This document shows, piece after piece, positions 19,113 through 27,712 of a stretch of 64,000 nt of DNA. A program made the translations under genes and the position numbers. Source of the DNA: Verrucomicrobiia bacterium. Lineage in GTDB: Bacteria; Verrucomicrobiota; Verrucomicrobiia; Limisphaerales; JAEYXS01. Numbering within the stretch: position 1 is the stretch's first letter; every line of letters starts with the position of its first letter. The stretch is taken from the NCBI GenBank assembly GCA_036405135.1, contig DASWYF010000019.1:1-64000 (forward strand). Reading direction: 5' to 3'. The notes beneath the pieces are model-generated. The model was not told the origin of the DNA. It made no database searches and saw only the letters and a program-made list of their open reading frames with translations.

Positions 19113-19325
19113 TTAGGTTAGCGGATGATGCGTGCGATAGTCGGTGAGGGCAAGTTGCAGCGCTGTGGAAAGATCATCAGTGTCCTGACGCCGTGCATAG
19201 TTCGTGCGATGATGAGTGATCAGAACGGTGCATCTCTTGCTCGTGCGTTCACCATCCCATTTGATTATGACCACGGCGCCTTCGGCTGAGATTGCTTCGA
19301 TAGAGGGAATATGTAGGTCAATCAT
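19113..19325 (-). CDS. Small hypothetical protein
   Basis: A 70-residue soluble protein (MIDLHIPSIEAISAEG...DDLSTALQLALTDYRTHH) with alternating hydrophobic/charged composition that reads as a real protein. It lies 29 bp upstream of the next small gene on the same strand. No recognised domain. No clear ribosome-binding site. Confidence 0.5.
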   Translation of the reverse strand: MIDLHIPSIEAISAEGAVVIIKWDGERTSKRCTVLITHHRTNYARRQDTDDLSTALQLALTDYRTHHPLT

Positions 19326-19380
19326 GGTGTTTGTTTATCTGCGATTCACTCAATGCTTGGGAAAATTGGAGAATGAGCCG

Positions 19381-19476
19381 CCCCTACAGGGCTTGCTCTT
19401 TGAGGGGCAATTACCTGGGGCTGCGCCCGCTGGGGGCGGGCTTACCCCAGGCTGTAATCGGGCGGGCCTTTGGCCC
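19381..19476. repeat. Cluster of REP-like palindromes
   Basis: Three palindromes occur in 95 bp: GCCCCTACAGGGCT at the left, a long hairpin CCTGGGG...CCCCAGG (19413-19451) with inner GCGCCC/GGGCGG, and GGGCCTTTGGCCC at the right. The CTACAGGGC word recurs at 20497-20511 and 54573-54583. No coding potential. Confidence 0.65.
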
Positions 19477-19520
19477 TGAAAATGGATGACAATGGTGTTT
19501 TCCAGGTGGCTGCGTTAGAT

Positions 19521-19910
19521 TCAGGTGGTTCTTTCGTTGCTATACCAGTAAACCTGTTTATGACCTTTTGATTCAAAGTCTGCGACTAGTGCTCTAGCCC
19601 GGTCTTCGGTGAGGTTGGCTTCGATCAAATATTTGACGCCGGAGTCGTCTTGTCGCCAGACGGCCCAACTTGGAAAGTCATGGCCGCAGACCACTGCCCA
19701 CCAGCCGAATTCATCGTGGCCCCAACGCACGCCCATTCGGGAAGCGATAGTTCGCAATAATTCCATCTCGGATGCTTCTGGGCCGGCATCAAGCAGTTCG
19801 GCGGTAACCAGCTCACCGTGACTGTTCTTGATGGTGATGGGCAAGATTCCCACCGGGCAACTTGGTCCGCCGGGTTCTCCTTTTCGGTGATAGGTCTTTG
19901 CGGGGTTCAT
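19521..19910 (-). CDS. Hypothetical protein with Trp-rich core
   Basis: A 129-residue soluble protein. Its centre (RWGHDEFGWWAVVCGHDFPSW) is rich in Trp, and the C-terminal half (EDRARALVADFESKGHKQVYWY) resembles small alpha/beta proteins that modify or bind short ligands. No family is recognised. It sits alone between two palindrome clusters (19381-19476 and 19972-20050). Confidence 0.55.
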   Translation of the reverse strand: MNPAKTYHRKGEPGGPSCPVGILPITIKNSHGELVTAELLDAGPEASEMELLRTIASRMGVRWGHDEFGWWAVVCGHDFPSWAVWRQDDSGVKYLIEANLTEDRARALVADFESKGHKQVYWYSNERTT

Positions 19911-19971
19911 GGGAGAGGTTGTTAATCGTTACGGTTTAAAAATAGAAGCCAATGTGTTTTGAGTTTCTATC

Positions 19972-20050
19972 GTCCCTGACGGGACTTGGGCGGTGTTCTT
20001 GTTTTTCCCAGCGATGAATCGCTGGGCTATTTTCTTTTGCCCTACGGGCT
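19972..20050. repeat. Cluster of REP-like palindromes
   Basis: GTCCCTGACGGGAC (19972-19985), CCCAGCGATGAATCGCTGGG (20007-20026) and GCCCTACGGGCT (20039-20050) lie in tandem in the gap between two small genes. These words are typical of REP sequences served by REP-associated tyrosine transposases; no such transposase is present in this window. Confidence 0.7.
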
Positions 20051-20062
20051 GGGAGCGAGGGG

Positions 20063-20470
20063 CTAGTCATAGGGTTGGCGTCCTTCGATGTGGACTTTGT
20101 AGTTCTGGGTGGAAGGGGTGGCGCGGAGGTGGAGTATCCACGGGTGTTTTGGGTTGAGAGCTGAATCTGCTTTTACGGAGGTGCCGTTGGTGGAGAGGAT
20201 GGTTTGCGGGGTGGTGCCGAGAGCGGTGGCGAATTGGTGGAGTTGTGACTCGGTCTGGATAAGTTCGGCAGTGAAGTGATCGCCTTGGATGGCATCGGCG
20301 GGTTGAGTGAAGGAGGTCAGGCTTTGGTATTCTGGGATGCCGGTGGAGAGGTCGGTGAACCGGGAGCGGAAGCGGGATTCGGGAGTGGTGGAGCGGAGCA
20401 GAGTGAAGGCGATGAAGACGAGCAGTAGCAGCGGAAGGGCGATGAGTGCGGTTTTTTTCACTCGGGTCAT
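20063..20470 (-). CDS. Hypothetical single-pass membrane protein
   Basis: 135 residues: a basic start (MTRVKKTA), one hydrophobic segment (about 8-24), then a polar exported domain of about 110 residues. No family recognised. The open frame extends 28 codons upstream to 20554, but that part reads through a CTACAGGGC palindrome (20497-20511), so 20470 is taken as the start. The stop falls 13 bp from the palindrome cluster that ends at 20050. Confidence 0.55.
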   Translation of the reverse strand: MTRVKKTALIALPLLLLVFIAFTLLRSTTPESRFRSRFTDLSTGIPEYQSLTSFTQPADAIQGDHFTAELIQTESQLHQFATALGTTPQTILSTNGTSVKADSALNPKHPWILHLRATPSTQNYKVHIEGRQPYD

Positions 20471-20671
20471 GGTTTTGGAAAAAGTCTGCGAATGGGGTGC
20501 CTCTACAGGGCTTGGTGTTGAATGTAGGTTTGATGTGTGCGGAAGGATTTCCATGTCACTGCTGCTGATTGGCGAAGGCGCTTAGGTTTAGTTTGGGACG
20601 ACGTGGAAGTCATCCTTACCATACTGTGTGCGATTATGTTGTATCATAAGGTTCTGCTTTGAAGTGTTTGC

Positions 20672-21007
20672 TCAGGCAGGGTGATTGTGCTGCGAGGTGT
20701 TATCAGGCTGAGGATCAAGGCGTGCTTTACGGTTGAGAAAATTGTCCCGGATAAAGGAGGCGGCAAAGATGCAGGCGAAGGCAATACCAACGGCGAGCAG
20801 GCTGCCTACTCGCTTCTCGGGCGGTATGAAGGCGGGTGCCAAAAGAATGCCGATGCCAACGCCGCCCAGCATGCCTGTGTAATATTCTGGAGTCCAAACC
20901 AGCTTTCCAATTTCTCGCGAAGCTTTGGGCTGAGAGAAATACGCCAGCACCAAGGCTAAGATTACGGCGATAATGGGAATGAGCAGGCTCCATTCGATAT
21001 TTTTCAT
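20672..21007 (-). CDS. Small membrane protein, unknown
   Basis: 111 residues with three hydrophobic segments (about 6-26, 46-62 and 70-89) and a polar, His/Gln-rich C-terminal tail. The ATG at 21007 (MKNIEWSLLIPIIAV) is chosen; the long upstream frame to 21190 overlaps the neighbouring gene. It follows the 21015-21284 gene by 7 bp, so the two are probably co-transcribed. No recognised family. Confidence 0.6.
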   Translation of the reverse strand: MKNIEWSLLIPIIAVILALVLAYFSQPKASREIGKLVWTPEYYTGMLGGVGIGILLAPAFIPPEKRVGSLLAVGIAFACIFAASFIRDNFLNRKARLDPQPDNTSQHNHPA

Positions 21008-21014
21008 AGGCAGC

Positions 21015-21284
21015 TCAGATATGGGCGGTAGTTTGGCCGGTGGCTTCGAGGCGGATGAGGCCGTAGCAGAGCCATTGGCGGACGTGGAAGTTGATGCGGG
21101 TGGTGCCGTGATAGGTGCGTGGTCCGCAGAGTTGCCAAGGAAAGGCGATGCCTTCGCGTTGGGTGATGAGCTTGCCGGTATCAGCCTCAACGATCTTTTT
21201 TGTTTCCCAGCGGAAGAAGGCGCCGAGGATGAGCAGGGTGAGCGTGAGGGCGATGACTTTGCTGCGACGGGAAAGGCGTTTCAT
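21015..21284 (-). CDS. Small single-pass membrane protein, unknown
   Basis: 89 residues: MKRLSRRSKV followed by one hydrophobic helix (about 10-24) and a polar domain (about 65 residues) with WQLCGPRTYHG. The frame stays open 240 codons upstream, but that stretch runs through intergenic repeats and looks non-coding. Probably the first gene of a two-gene unit with 20672-21007. No recognised family. Confidence 0.55.
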   Translation of the reverse strand: MKRLSRRSKVIALTLTLLILGAFFRWETKKIVEADTGKLITQREGIAFPWQLCGPRTYHGTTRINFHVRQWLCYGLIRLEATGQTTAHI

Positions 21285-21642
21285 GGATGGGTGAATTTTC
21301 TCTGGGTGGAAAATAAGGGGTGTGCTTGCTCTTGTGGAAATGAGTGTATTGGAAGGATATGGCAGGTTCAAGCAGGTTGCACCTACAGGCTTATTTTGGA
21401 AAACAGAAATAGGCCTTATGGAGTAAACCGGGCTTATTTGTTTACTTAGTAAATTTTTGATGGTGTCGGTGATTTGGTTTTTGGGTGAAAACGGGGAAAT
21501 CTTCGATTGGATTTTCCTTTCATTGAATGGGTTGGGAGAAATGTCGCTGTGGGATAACAGATTTCGGTGGTTTGAGTGCTGCGTGTGATAGATAGTGGGA
21601 TGGCTGACAACTCGTTGTCGGTAAAGGAAGGGCCGAAGGCCA

Positions 21643-21827
21643 AGTTTCTGGTTCCTAGTTTCGAGTTTCGGGTTAGGGACACGGAAGGCTGAAATCCCCG
21701 CTGAGTGATTCGTTGGGATCGTTTGGCAATTCCTTATGGGGTCATCATCAGATGATGGGTGCGGGTGAGAACCTTCGGGTGAGCCTTGACGAAAAGAGTT
21801 TGGGCTCGAGAGGACTCTCGCCCTACC
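21643..21827 (+). repeat. Dispersed heptad-plus-core repeat, copy A
   Basis: Five 7-bp units (AGTTTCT, GGTTCCT, AGTTTCG, AGTTTCG, GGTTAGG; 21643-21677) are followed after 4 bp by a core to 21827. Core landmarks are GGCTGAAATCCCC, GATTCG, TCGTTTGGCAA, CCTTATGG, GGTGAGAACCTTC, GCCTTGACGAAAAG and a terminal hairpin ending TCTCGCCCTACC. The same landmarks occur in the same order, on the other strand, at 42225-42425. Confidence 0.7.
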
Positions 21828-22118
21828 GGTCTCTGGCAGGATCTGTGGGTGTATCGGGCGTGTGGATTGGGGCTCGTAAGCTGGAGGGGGAAAGGGACGC
21901 CGGTCGAGAATGGGGCCGGGGAATCCTGAGGGTCGAAGTTCGACTTCCAAGTTGAAGTTTGATCCATCGTACTCACTGCGGAACCAGCCGGGTTTCAGAC
22001 GCATGCTTAATTTGAACTCTCAATCGTAGAGGGGGAGAAATCGATAGCTCACAGGGGTCGGGTGGTTTCATTGCTCTTTGACATAGTTCCTAGCCATCCG
22101 AAGGATGGAGTTGGAAAG

Positions 22119-22143
22119 TTTTCAGTGTTCAGTTTTCAGTCTG
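22119..22143. repeat. Heptad tract (TTTTCAG type)
   Basis: TTTTCAG, TGTTCAG, TTTTCAG, TCTG: three 7-bp units in exact phase with one substitution. Non-coding context. Confidence 0.6.
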
Positions 22144-22399
22144 AATGAAAACGGGGCGCGGAAGCTATTTGCCTCTCCTTTTCTTTGGATATCGTGGGCG
22201 TTTTGGCCGTCAGAATCCTGATTTTAAAGAATCGAGGACGACGACGAGGACGAAGGACGAGCACGATTATTGGCGTTGGAGTGGCTGGCGAGGGTTGGGT
22301 TTGGGAGGTTGAGGCCGGAGGCTAGAGTGCCGTAGCACAGGATGCCTTGATCGGGTTGCCGGGCGGAGCAAACCAAGCAGAAAGCTACTTCGGGGAATG

Positions 22400-22427
22400 T
22401 ATGAATTATGAAGTATGAGTTATGAAG
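22400..22427. repeat. Heptad tract (TATGAAG type)
   Basis: Four consecutive 7-bp units: TATGAAT, TATGAAG, TATGAGT, TATGAAG. Non-coding context; the word is unrelated to the other heptad tracts in the window. Confidence 0.65.
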
Positions 22428-22682
22428 AGGGCGTTTAGCGGAAGCGCTTGGGTTTCCATGTTTGTGCTATTGGCGGGTCTGAGCCTCAAGTTTGGTTAGC
22501 GTGGTCTTACGACCACGGCTAGGAGGAAGGATGTTCGGCCTCCCAATCACGCCGGGGTAAAACGCGCCGCGTTACCTTGGAGAGTTAGCGCCGACTAATG
22601 TCGGCGGCTATAGGGTGGGGGCGTTTCGGCGTTGCAAGTTGGAGCGGGGTGCGGTTGGCTGGGGGTGGATATCCAATGGGTT

Positions 22683-23432
22683 ATGGCATTCATCTTTGAG
22701 ACAGCGTTTGTAGGGTTGGGTGGCGCTCTGTTCTTCATCTTTTGGCTGGTGATGATGGTGGATGCCGTTGAGCGGAAGGAGTGGATGTGGGTGGTGTTTC
22801 TTTTCCTTTTTCCGCCGATCAATACGGTCCTCTACTTCTTCATGGTGTATCGGGATGGGAACAGCAGCTTGAGCAAGGGCTTTGAGTTTCCGGGGGCTTA
22901 CAATCGGAAGCATATCAAGGAACTGCAGGCGAAGATCCATCATCTGGATAACGCATCGCATCACTCGCAACTGGGTGACATCTATTTCCAGCAAGGCAAA
23001 CTGGACAAGGCCGAGGCGTGTTACAAGGCGGCGATGGAGCGGGATGCGACGGATGTGGATACGCGGGCGCATTATGGGCAGTGTTTGTTGCGATTGAAAC
23101 GTCCTGCAGAGGCGTTGCCGCTGTTAGAGGGGGTTTGTCGAGAGGTGCCGAAGCATGACTTCTCGCATACGCGGATGGCGCTGGCGGAGACGTATGTGGG
23201 GCTTGGTCGAGTGACGGAGGCGGTAAGGGAGTTCGAGCAGGTGTTGCAGCAGAATGGCTACGCACGGGCGAAGGTGCAGCTCGCGGAGCTCTACATCCAA
23301 ACGAACCGGGCGACGGATGCGCGGAATCTGCTGCGCGAGGCGCTGGATGAGGATGTGCATGCGCCGAGTTTCCAAAGGAAGCGTGACAAGGTGTGGATGC
23401 GGCAGGCGAAGAAACTGCTGGCGAAGGTTTGA
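22683..23432 (+). CDS. Membrane-anchored tetratricopeptide-repeat protein
   Basis: A protein of about 249 residues. Two N-terminal hydrophobic segments (about 5-27 and 33-53, WMWVVFLFLFPPINTVLYFF) resemble a phospholipase D nuclease N-terminal-type membrane hairpin. A cytoplasmic or periplasmic array of TPR-like helices follows: SQLGDIYFQQGKLDKAEACY, AHYGQCLLRLKRPAEALPL, LAETYVGLGRVTEAVREF. Likely a scaffold for protein-protein contacts. The ATG at 22683 is chosen over a 17-codon upstream extension lacking membrane character. 43 bp before the beta-helix gene, possibly co-transcribed. Confidence 0.8.
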   Translation: MAFIFETAFVGLGGALFFIFWLVMMVDAVERKEWMWVVFLFLFPPINTVLYFFMVYRDGNSSLSKGFEFPGAYNRKHIKELQAKIHHLDNASHHSQLGDIYFQQGKLDKAEACYKAAMERDATDVDTRAHYGQCLLRLKRPAEALPLLEGVCREVPKHDFSHTRMALAETYVGLGRVTEAVREFEQVLQQNGYARAKVQLAELYIQTNRATDARNLLREALDEDVHAPSFQRKRDKVWMRQAKKLLAKV

Positions 23433-23475
23433 ATCTTCCACGAATCGCGGGCACATTGCAGCGAATCCATTACGC

Positions 23476-26028
23476 ATGAGGACAATGAACTTGCTCAAGG
23501 TCGCCTGTCTCACGGGGTTGTTGGCGGTGCTGTCATCGGTGAGCGCCAGTGCGCAGACGGTGATCGAATCCGCGCCGGGGCGTTACTTCATATCGCCCAC
23601 GGGGAATGATCAGTGGAGCGGGAAATTGCTGGGGCCGAATCCCACAAGGACGGATGGGCCATTTGCCACGATCGGTCGTGCGCTGGAGGAGATGCGCAAG
23701 CAGCCGCTGAAGTGCACGACGTATGTGCGCGGCGCGGTGTATCTGCTGCCGCAGCCGATCGAGATCAAGCCGGAGGATTCGGGTCACGCGCTGGTGGCGT
23801 ATCCGGGCGAGAAACCGATCCTGAGCGGTGCGATGGCGGTGAAGGGATGGAACAAGGCGACGAACGAGATCTGGGTGGCGAAGATCCCGGAGGTGCAGAC
23901 GAAGCGACTGTTCTTTGGGCAAGTCTGGTTAAACACAGAACTCCAGACGCGCGCGCGGTATCCGAACATCGATCCTGCGAAGCCTTACACGAGCGGTTGG
24001 AACTTCACGGTGAGTGACGGACCGGGCATCGGTGCGACGGGGGCCTTCATCTCGCGGATCAATAATGCGGGGGATTGGGTGGAGTGGGCGGTGGAGGCGC
24101 CGGTGGCGGGTAATTATCGCATCGCGTTTCTTTATGCGGCGCAGAATGCGCAGGCAGGGTTCAACAACATGGCGGGACGTTGCTCGATACAGGTGGGCTC
24201 CGAACCGCCGGTGATGGTGCAGAATCTGCCGGACAGTGCGGTGGCGCGCTGGAGTGTGGTGGCGACATTACCACTGGCGCAAGGGCCGCAGATCATCCGC
24301 TGGAACAACGTGCAGGGCGGTATACTGAATCTGGATGCAATCGCGCTGAGCGATGATCCCGCATGGAATGCCGCGATGAGTGCCACGGGCCCGGCACTGC
24401 AAAGACCGGTGGCAGGACGGCAATTGCTGGTGGTGCAAGCGGAGGCTATGGCGGGCGCAAATGCGAAGGACATGGTGAAGCCGGCCTTGGCGACGGGATC
24501 GACACGGGGGAAATTCCAATTCCGCGCCGGTGATCTGAAGGAGTATGTGAAGTCCCCGGAGACAGAGATCCACATGTTCCCCGGAGCAGGACAGGCGAAC
24601 ACGATCATGCAGGTGCGCCTCTATGATCACGACAAGCGCACGGTGATATTGCAGCCGAACAGCAACTCGGGCTTCGACATCCTGCCGGGCAATCGTTACT
24701 TCGTGGCGAATGCGTTCGAGGAACTGGATGCGCCGGGCGAGTGGTATCTGGATCGCACGTCAGGGAATCTGTATTACTGGCCGCCGCGTCCGACCTTCCA
24801 AGATCAGACATTGTATGCGCCGGTGCTGGACCGCTTGATCGAGTTCAAGGGCGATCCGGCGAAGGGCAAGTGGGTGGAGGGTTTCACCATGAAGGGCTTC
24901 GAGTTCCGTCACACGACTTATTCGCGCCTGACGCAAGTCACAGCCCCAAATGATGCAGCGATCTGGCTCAGCGGTGCCAAGCAATGTGTGATCGAGAGCA
25001 ATCGCTTCCTGAACCTTGGCGGATATGCGGTGCGTCTGGAGAACAAGTCCACGGCGAATGAGATCGTGGGCAATGAGATGATGAACTTGGGGCAGGGCGG
25101 CGTCCTGTTCTTCGGCCCCGCGACATCACAGGCCACGAGTAATCTGGTGGCAGGAAATTGGATCCATCACATCGGTGAAGTCTACAAACATGTGGCAGGT
25201 GTGTTTGCTCAATCGGGTGGCGGCAATCGCATCGCGAACAACTTGTTCGAGCATCTGCCTCGTGCGGCGATTTCCCTAAAGAGTGTGGATGCGACGACTT
25301 ACTCGCATACGAACATCGTGGAGTATAATGACATCCAATTCACGAATCTGGAAACGGCGGACAGTGGAGCGATCGATGTCACGGGGCGGCATCGCAAAGA
25401 CACGGGCAACGTGATCCAATACAATCGCATCCGTGATACAGGCGGCCTGAACACGGACACGGAAGGCAAGTTTCGTACGCCTTATTTCACATGGGGTATC
25501 CAACTGGATGAATACGCCAGCGGCACGACGGTGAAAGGAAACGTGGTCATCCGCAGCGCATTCGGCGGTGTAGGTGTGCTGGGTGGAAAAAATAACCTGA
25601 TCGATAATAACATCTTCGTGGATGGCAGCGAGCATCAGGTCTTTTTTCAGGCGGCGGATGCTTCCAGCGTGAGCAACCGTTTCACGCGAAACATCGTCTC
25701 CTACAAGGAAGGCCAGGCGAACCTCATCCAGCACGCAGGTAATTGGTCGAACACGATGCTGGGGCAATCTGATCGCAACCTTTACTGGCAGGTGCAAGGG
25801 CCCAATGCTTTTGTCGGGAACAAGACGACGCCACGCGGTCCTTTGAAGACATGGCAGGCGGCGGGCTTTGACAAGAATTCCATGGTGGCCGATCCGCAGT
25901 TCATGAATCCGACGCAAGATGTTTACCAGCCGGCAAATGCTTCACCGGCCAGGCAGCTTGGCTTCGAGAGCATTCCGTTGGAGAAGATCGGCTTGCAGGG
26001 TTATTCGCGTTCATGGAAAAAGAAGTGA
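23476..26028 (+). CDS. Secreted right-handed beta-helix protein with inserted carbohydrate-binding-like domain
   Basis: About 850 residues with a signal peptide (MNLLKVACLTGLLAVLSSVSASA). YFISPTGNDQWSG begins a parallel beta-helix of the kind found in polysaccharide lyases and glycosidases. Roughly residues 185-300 (DWVEWAVEAPVAGNYRIAF..., ending LNLDAIALSDD) look like a CBM6/CBM35-type beta-sandwich that interrupts it. The helix resumes with many short turns (NRFLNLGGYAVRLEN; NNLFEHLPRAAISLK). No catalytic residues can be assigned. It precedes the PL6 gene by 2 bp, so the two probably act together on a uronic-acid polymer. Confidence 0.85.
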   Translation: MRTMNLLKVACLTGLLAVLSSVSASAQTVIESAPGRYFISPTGNDQWSGKLLGPNPTRTDGPFATIGRALEEMRKQPLKCTTYVRGAVYLLPQPIEIKPEDSGHALVAYPGEKPILSGAMAVKGWNKATNEIWVAKIPEVQTKRLFFGQVWLNTELQTRARYPNIDPAKPYTSGWNFTVSDGPGIGATGAFISRINNAGDWVEWAVEAPVAGNYRIAFLYAAQNAQAGFNNMAGRCSIQVGSEPPVMVQNLPDSAVARWSVVATLPLAQGPQIIRWNNVQGGILNLDAIALSDDPAWNAAMSATGPALQRPVAGRQLLVVQAEAMAGANAKDMVKPALATGSTRGKFQFRAGDLKEYVKSPETEIHMFPGAGQANTIMQVRLYDHDKRTVILQPNSNSGFDILPGNRYFVANAFEELDAPGEWYLDRTSGNLYYWPPRPTFQDQTLYAPVLDRLIEFKGDPAKGKWVEGFTMKGFEFRHTTYSRLTQVTAPNDAAIWLSGAKQCVIESNRFLNLGGYAVRLENKSTANEIVGNEMMNLGQGGVLFFGPATSQATSNLVAGNWIHHIGEVYKHVAGVFAQSGGGNRIANNLFEHLPRAAISLKSVDATTYSHTNIVEYNDIQFTNLETADSGAIDVTGRHRKDTGNVIQYNRIRDTGGLNTDTEGKFRTPYFTWGIQLDEYASGTTVKGNVVIRSAFGGVGVLGGKNNLIDNNIFVDGSEHQVFFQAADASSVSNRFTRNIVSYKEGQANLIQHAGNWSNTMLGQSDRNLYWQVQGPNAFVGNKTTPRGPLKTWQAAGFDKNSMVADPQFMNPTQDVYQPANASPARQLGFESIPLEKIGLQGYSRSWKKK

Positions 26029-26030
26029 GC

Positions 26031-27425
26031 ATGAAGCGACTTCTTCATCCTTGGCGATGCCTTCTCTTGTTTGTTTGTGTGTCCGCGCAAATGGTCTGTT
26101 CAGGCGCTGAATACAAGGTGGCGAATGTGGTTGAGTTTCCTAAGATCCAGAAAGCGCTGAAACCGGGGGACACGCTGGTGTTGCAGAATGGAACTTGGGC
26201 GGATGCCAACTTGCTCTTCGATGCGCAAGGCACAGCGGAGAAACCGATCACGCTGAAAGCGGAGACGCCGGGACAGGTGATGCTCACGGGCAAGTCGCGA
26301 TTGCGAGTTGGTGGACAACATCTGGTGGTGGAGGGGCTGTGGTTCAAGGATGCGGGTGATCGCAAGGATGATGTGATCGAGTTCCGGGCGAATTCGAATA
26401 AGCCGGCAGTGAACTGCCGTGTCACGGCTTGCGCCATCACGGACTACAACCCGCCGAACAAAAAGCAGGATTACAAATGGGTCTCCATGTATGGCACAAG
26501 CAATCGGGTGGATCACTGCTACTTCTCCGGCAAGCTGCATGCGGGCACTACGCTGGTGGTGTGGGTGGGAGAGCAACCGAATTATCACCGTATCGACCAT
26601 AACCATTTCGGGCCGCGTCCGCGACTGGGGCAGAATGGTGGCGAGACGATCCGCGTCGGCACCAGCGATGTCTCCATGAACAACTCGCGCACAGTGGTGG
26701 AGTTCAACCTGTTCCAGGAATGTAACGGCGAGGTGGAGATCGTCTCGAACAAATCGTGTGAGAACATCTATCGGCACAACACGTTTCTGCATTGCGAGGG
26801 GGCGATGACCTTGCGCCATGGCAACCGCTGCGTGGTGGAGGCGAATTACTTTCTCGGTGGAAATCGCAAGAACACGGGTGGCGTGCGGATCATTGGGGAA
26901 GATCATCGCGTGGTGAATAACCTGTTCTCGGAGTTGGGTGGTGAGGAGGCGAGGTCGGCACTGACGTTGATGAACGGACTGAAGGATTCGCCGCTGCACG
27001 GATATTTCCAGGTGAAGCGGGCTGTGATCGCGTTCAATACGTTCACGAATTGCAAATCGTCGGTGCTGATCGGGTATGTGAGCGATAATCCGAAGGGGGC
27101 GGATCTGCCGCCGGTGGATTGTGTGTTTGCGGGTAATCTGATGGAGGCGACACAAGCTGCTTTGATTAAGGCTGACACTGCGCCGCTTAATTGGAAATGG
27201 GAGGAGAATGTGGCGGTCGGTAAGTTAGGTGTTCCAGCGGTCGAGGGCATCAGCGAGACGAAAGGCAAAACAGTCTCTGGTTTTCCGGAGATCACAGAAG
27301 ACATCGAAGGTCAGCGGCGTGGGGGAAAGAAAGATGTAGGTTGCGATCAGAAGTCCGATGCGGCAGTGAAGTATAAGATTTTGACGAAGGAGACGACGGG
27401 GCCGGGGTGGATGGGGGAGAGGTGA
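26031..27425 (+). CDS. Polysaccharide lyase family 6 (alginate/chondroitin lyase)
   Basis: A 464-residue PL6 enzyme with a signal peptide. PL6 cleaves alginate or chondroitin/dermatan by Ca2+-assisted beta-elimination. Conserved elements are NGGETIRVGTS (about 202-212), the acidic calcium site EVEIVSNKS (234-242) with the predicted base Lys241, and MTLRHGNRC with Arg262 as acid. The start ATG comes 2 bp after the beta-helix gene's stop, indicating an operon. Together with the nearby sulfatase (14337-15824) this suggests use of anionic polysaccharides. Choice between alginate and glycosaminoglycan cannot be made here. Confidence 0.92.
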   Translation: MKRLLHPWRCLLLFVCVSAQMVCSGAEYKVANVVEFPKIQKALKPGDTLVLQNGTWADANLLFDAQGTAEKPITLKAETPGQVMLTGKSRLRVGGQHLVVEGLWFKDAGDRKDDVIEFRANSNKPAVNCRVTACAITDYNPPNKKQDYKWVSMYGTSNRVDHCYFSGKLHAGTTLVVWVGEQPNYHRIDHNHFGPRPRLGQNGGETIRVGTSDVSMNNSRTVVEFNLFQECNGEVEIVSNKSCENIYRHNTFLHCEGAMTLRHGNRCVVEANYFLGGNRKNTGGVRIIGEDHRVVNNLFSELGGEEARSALTLMNGLKDSPLHGYFQVKRAVIAFNTFTNCKSSVLIGYVSDNPKGADLPPVDCVFAGNLMEATQAALIKADTAPLNWKWEENVAVGKLGVPAVEGISETKGKTVSGFPEITEDIEGQRRGGKKDVGCDQKSDAAVKYKILTKETTGPGWMGER

Positions 27426-27457
27426 GCTTCGTTAAAACGTTTGCTTGTGTTTTTGCG

Positions 27458-27479
27458 TGTTAGACGTTAATGTCTAACA
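27458..27479. promoter_or_regulatory. Perfect palindrome at the toxin-antitoxin start, probable operator
   Basis: TGTTAGAC and GTCTAACA form a perfect inverted repeat with a 6-nt centre, ending 2 bp before the antitoxin ATG at 27482. Phd-type antitoxins repress their own operons by binding such palindromes. A TTGCTT at 27441 could be a -35 box, which would put transcription initiation within or just after the palindrome and make the mRNA nearly leaderless. Confidence 0.6.
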
Positions 27480-27481
27480 GT

Positions 27482-27712
27482 ATGAAAAGCGTAACTACGC
27501 GCGAGTTTTATCATAATGCTGGCTTGGTGGACGGGCTCCTTGCAGGGGAGCAATTGGTGGTTACATCCAATGGGAAACCAAAATTTTCGGTTACCCGCAT
27601 AGCTGACCAGCGTCCCCGTATGACGACGAAGAAGGCGAGAGAATCAGCTTTCGGCAATCCGGCTGCGTCAAAGTTTGACGGAGTTGGGTTTCTAAAAACG
27701 CTTAAGAAATGA
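27482..27712 (+). CDS. Phd/YefM-type antitoxin
   Basis: A 76-residue antitoxin: KSVTTREFYHNAGLVDGLLAGEQLVVTSNGKPKFSV matches the N-terminal DNA-binding/dimerisation fold of the Phd/YefM family. The C-terminal half (KKARESAFGNPAASKFDG) would wrap the toxin. An alternative ATG at 27470 lies inside the operator palindrome, so 27482 is preferred. Its stop overlaps the toxin's start (ATGA). Confidence 0.85.
   Translation: MKSVTTREFYHNAGLVDGLLAGEQLVVTSNGKPKFSVTRIADQRPRMTTKKARESAFGNPAASKFDGVGFLKTLKK

Larger units (their letters stand above)
21285..22682. other. 1.4-kb stretch without a convincing gene
   Basis: No frame here reads as a protein. The stretch holds palindromes (GACAACTCGTTGTC near 21606; CCATCCGAAGGATGG near 22094; GTGGTCTTACGACCAC near 22503; CGCCGACTAATGTCGGCG near 22592), the dispersed heptad-plus-core repeat at 21643-21827, and heptad tracts at 22119-22143 and 22400-22427. 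A GACGAG-rich tract lies at 22233-22266. It looks like a hot spot for repeat accumulation. Confidence 0.6.

Noticed and set aside
21015-22004. A 329-codon minus-strand frame
   Set aside because: Only the last 89 codons read like a protein with a signal-like start; the rest runs through repeats and low-complexity DNA.
22233-22266. GACGAG-rich tract as a coding repeat or CRISPR
   Set aside because: No frame with protein character, no spacers; a simple low-complexity tract.
23254-23475. Upstream extension of the beta-helix gene
   Set aside because: Arg/Cys-rich shadow of the TPR gene; the signal peptide starts at 23476.
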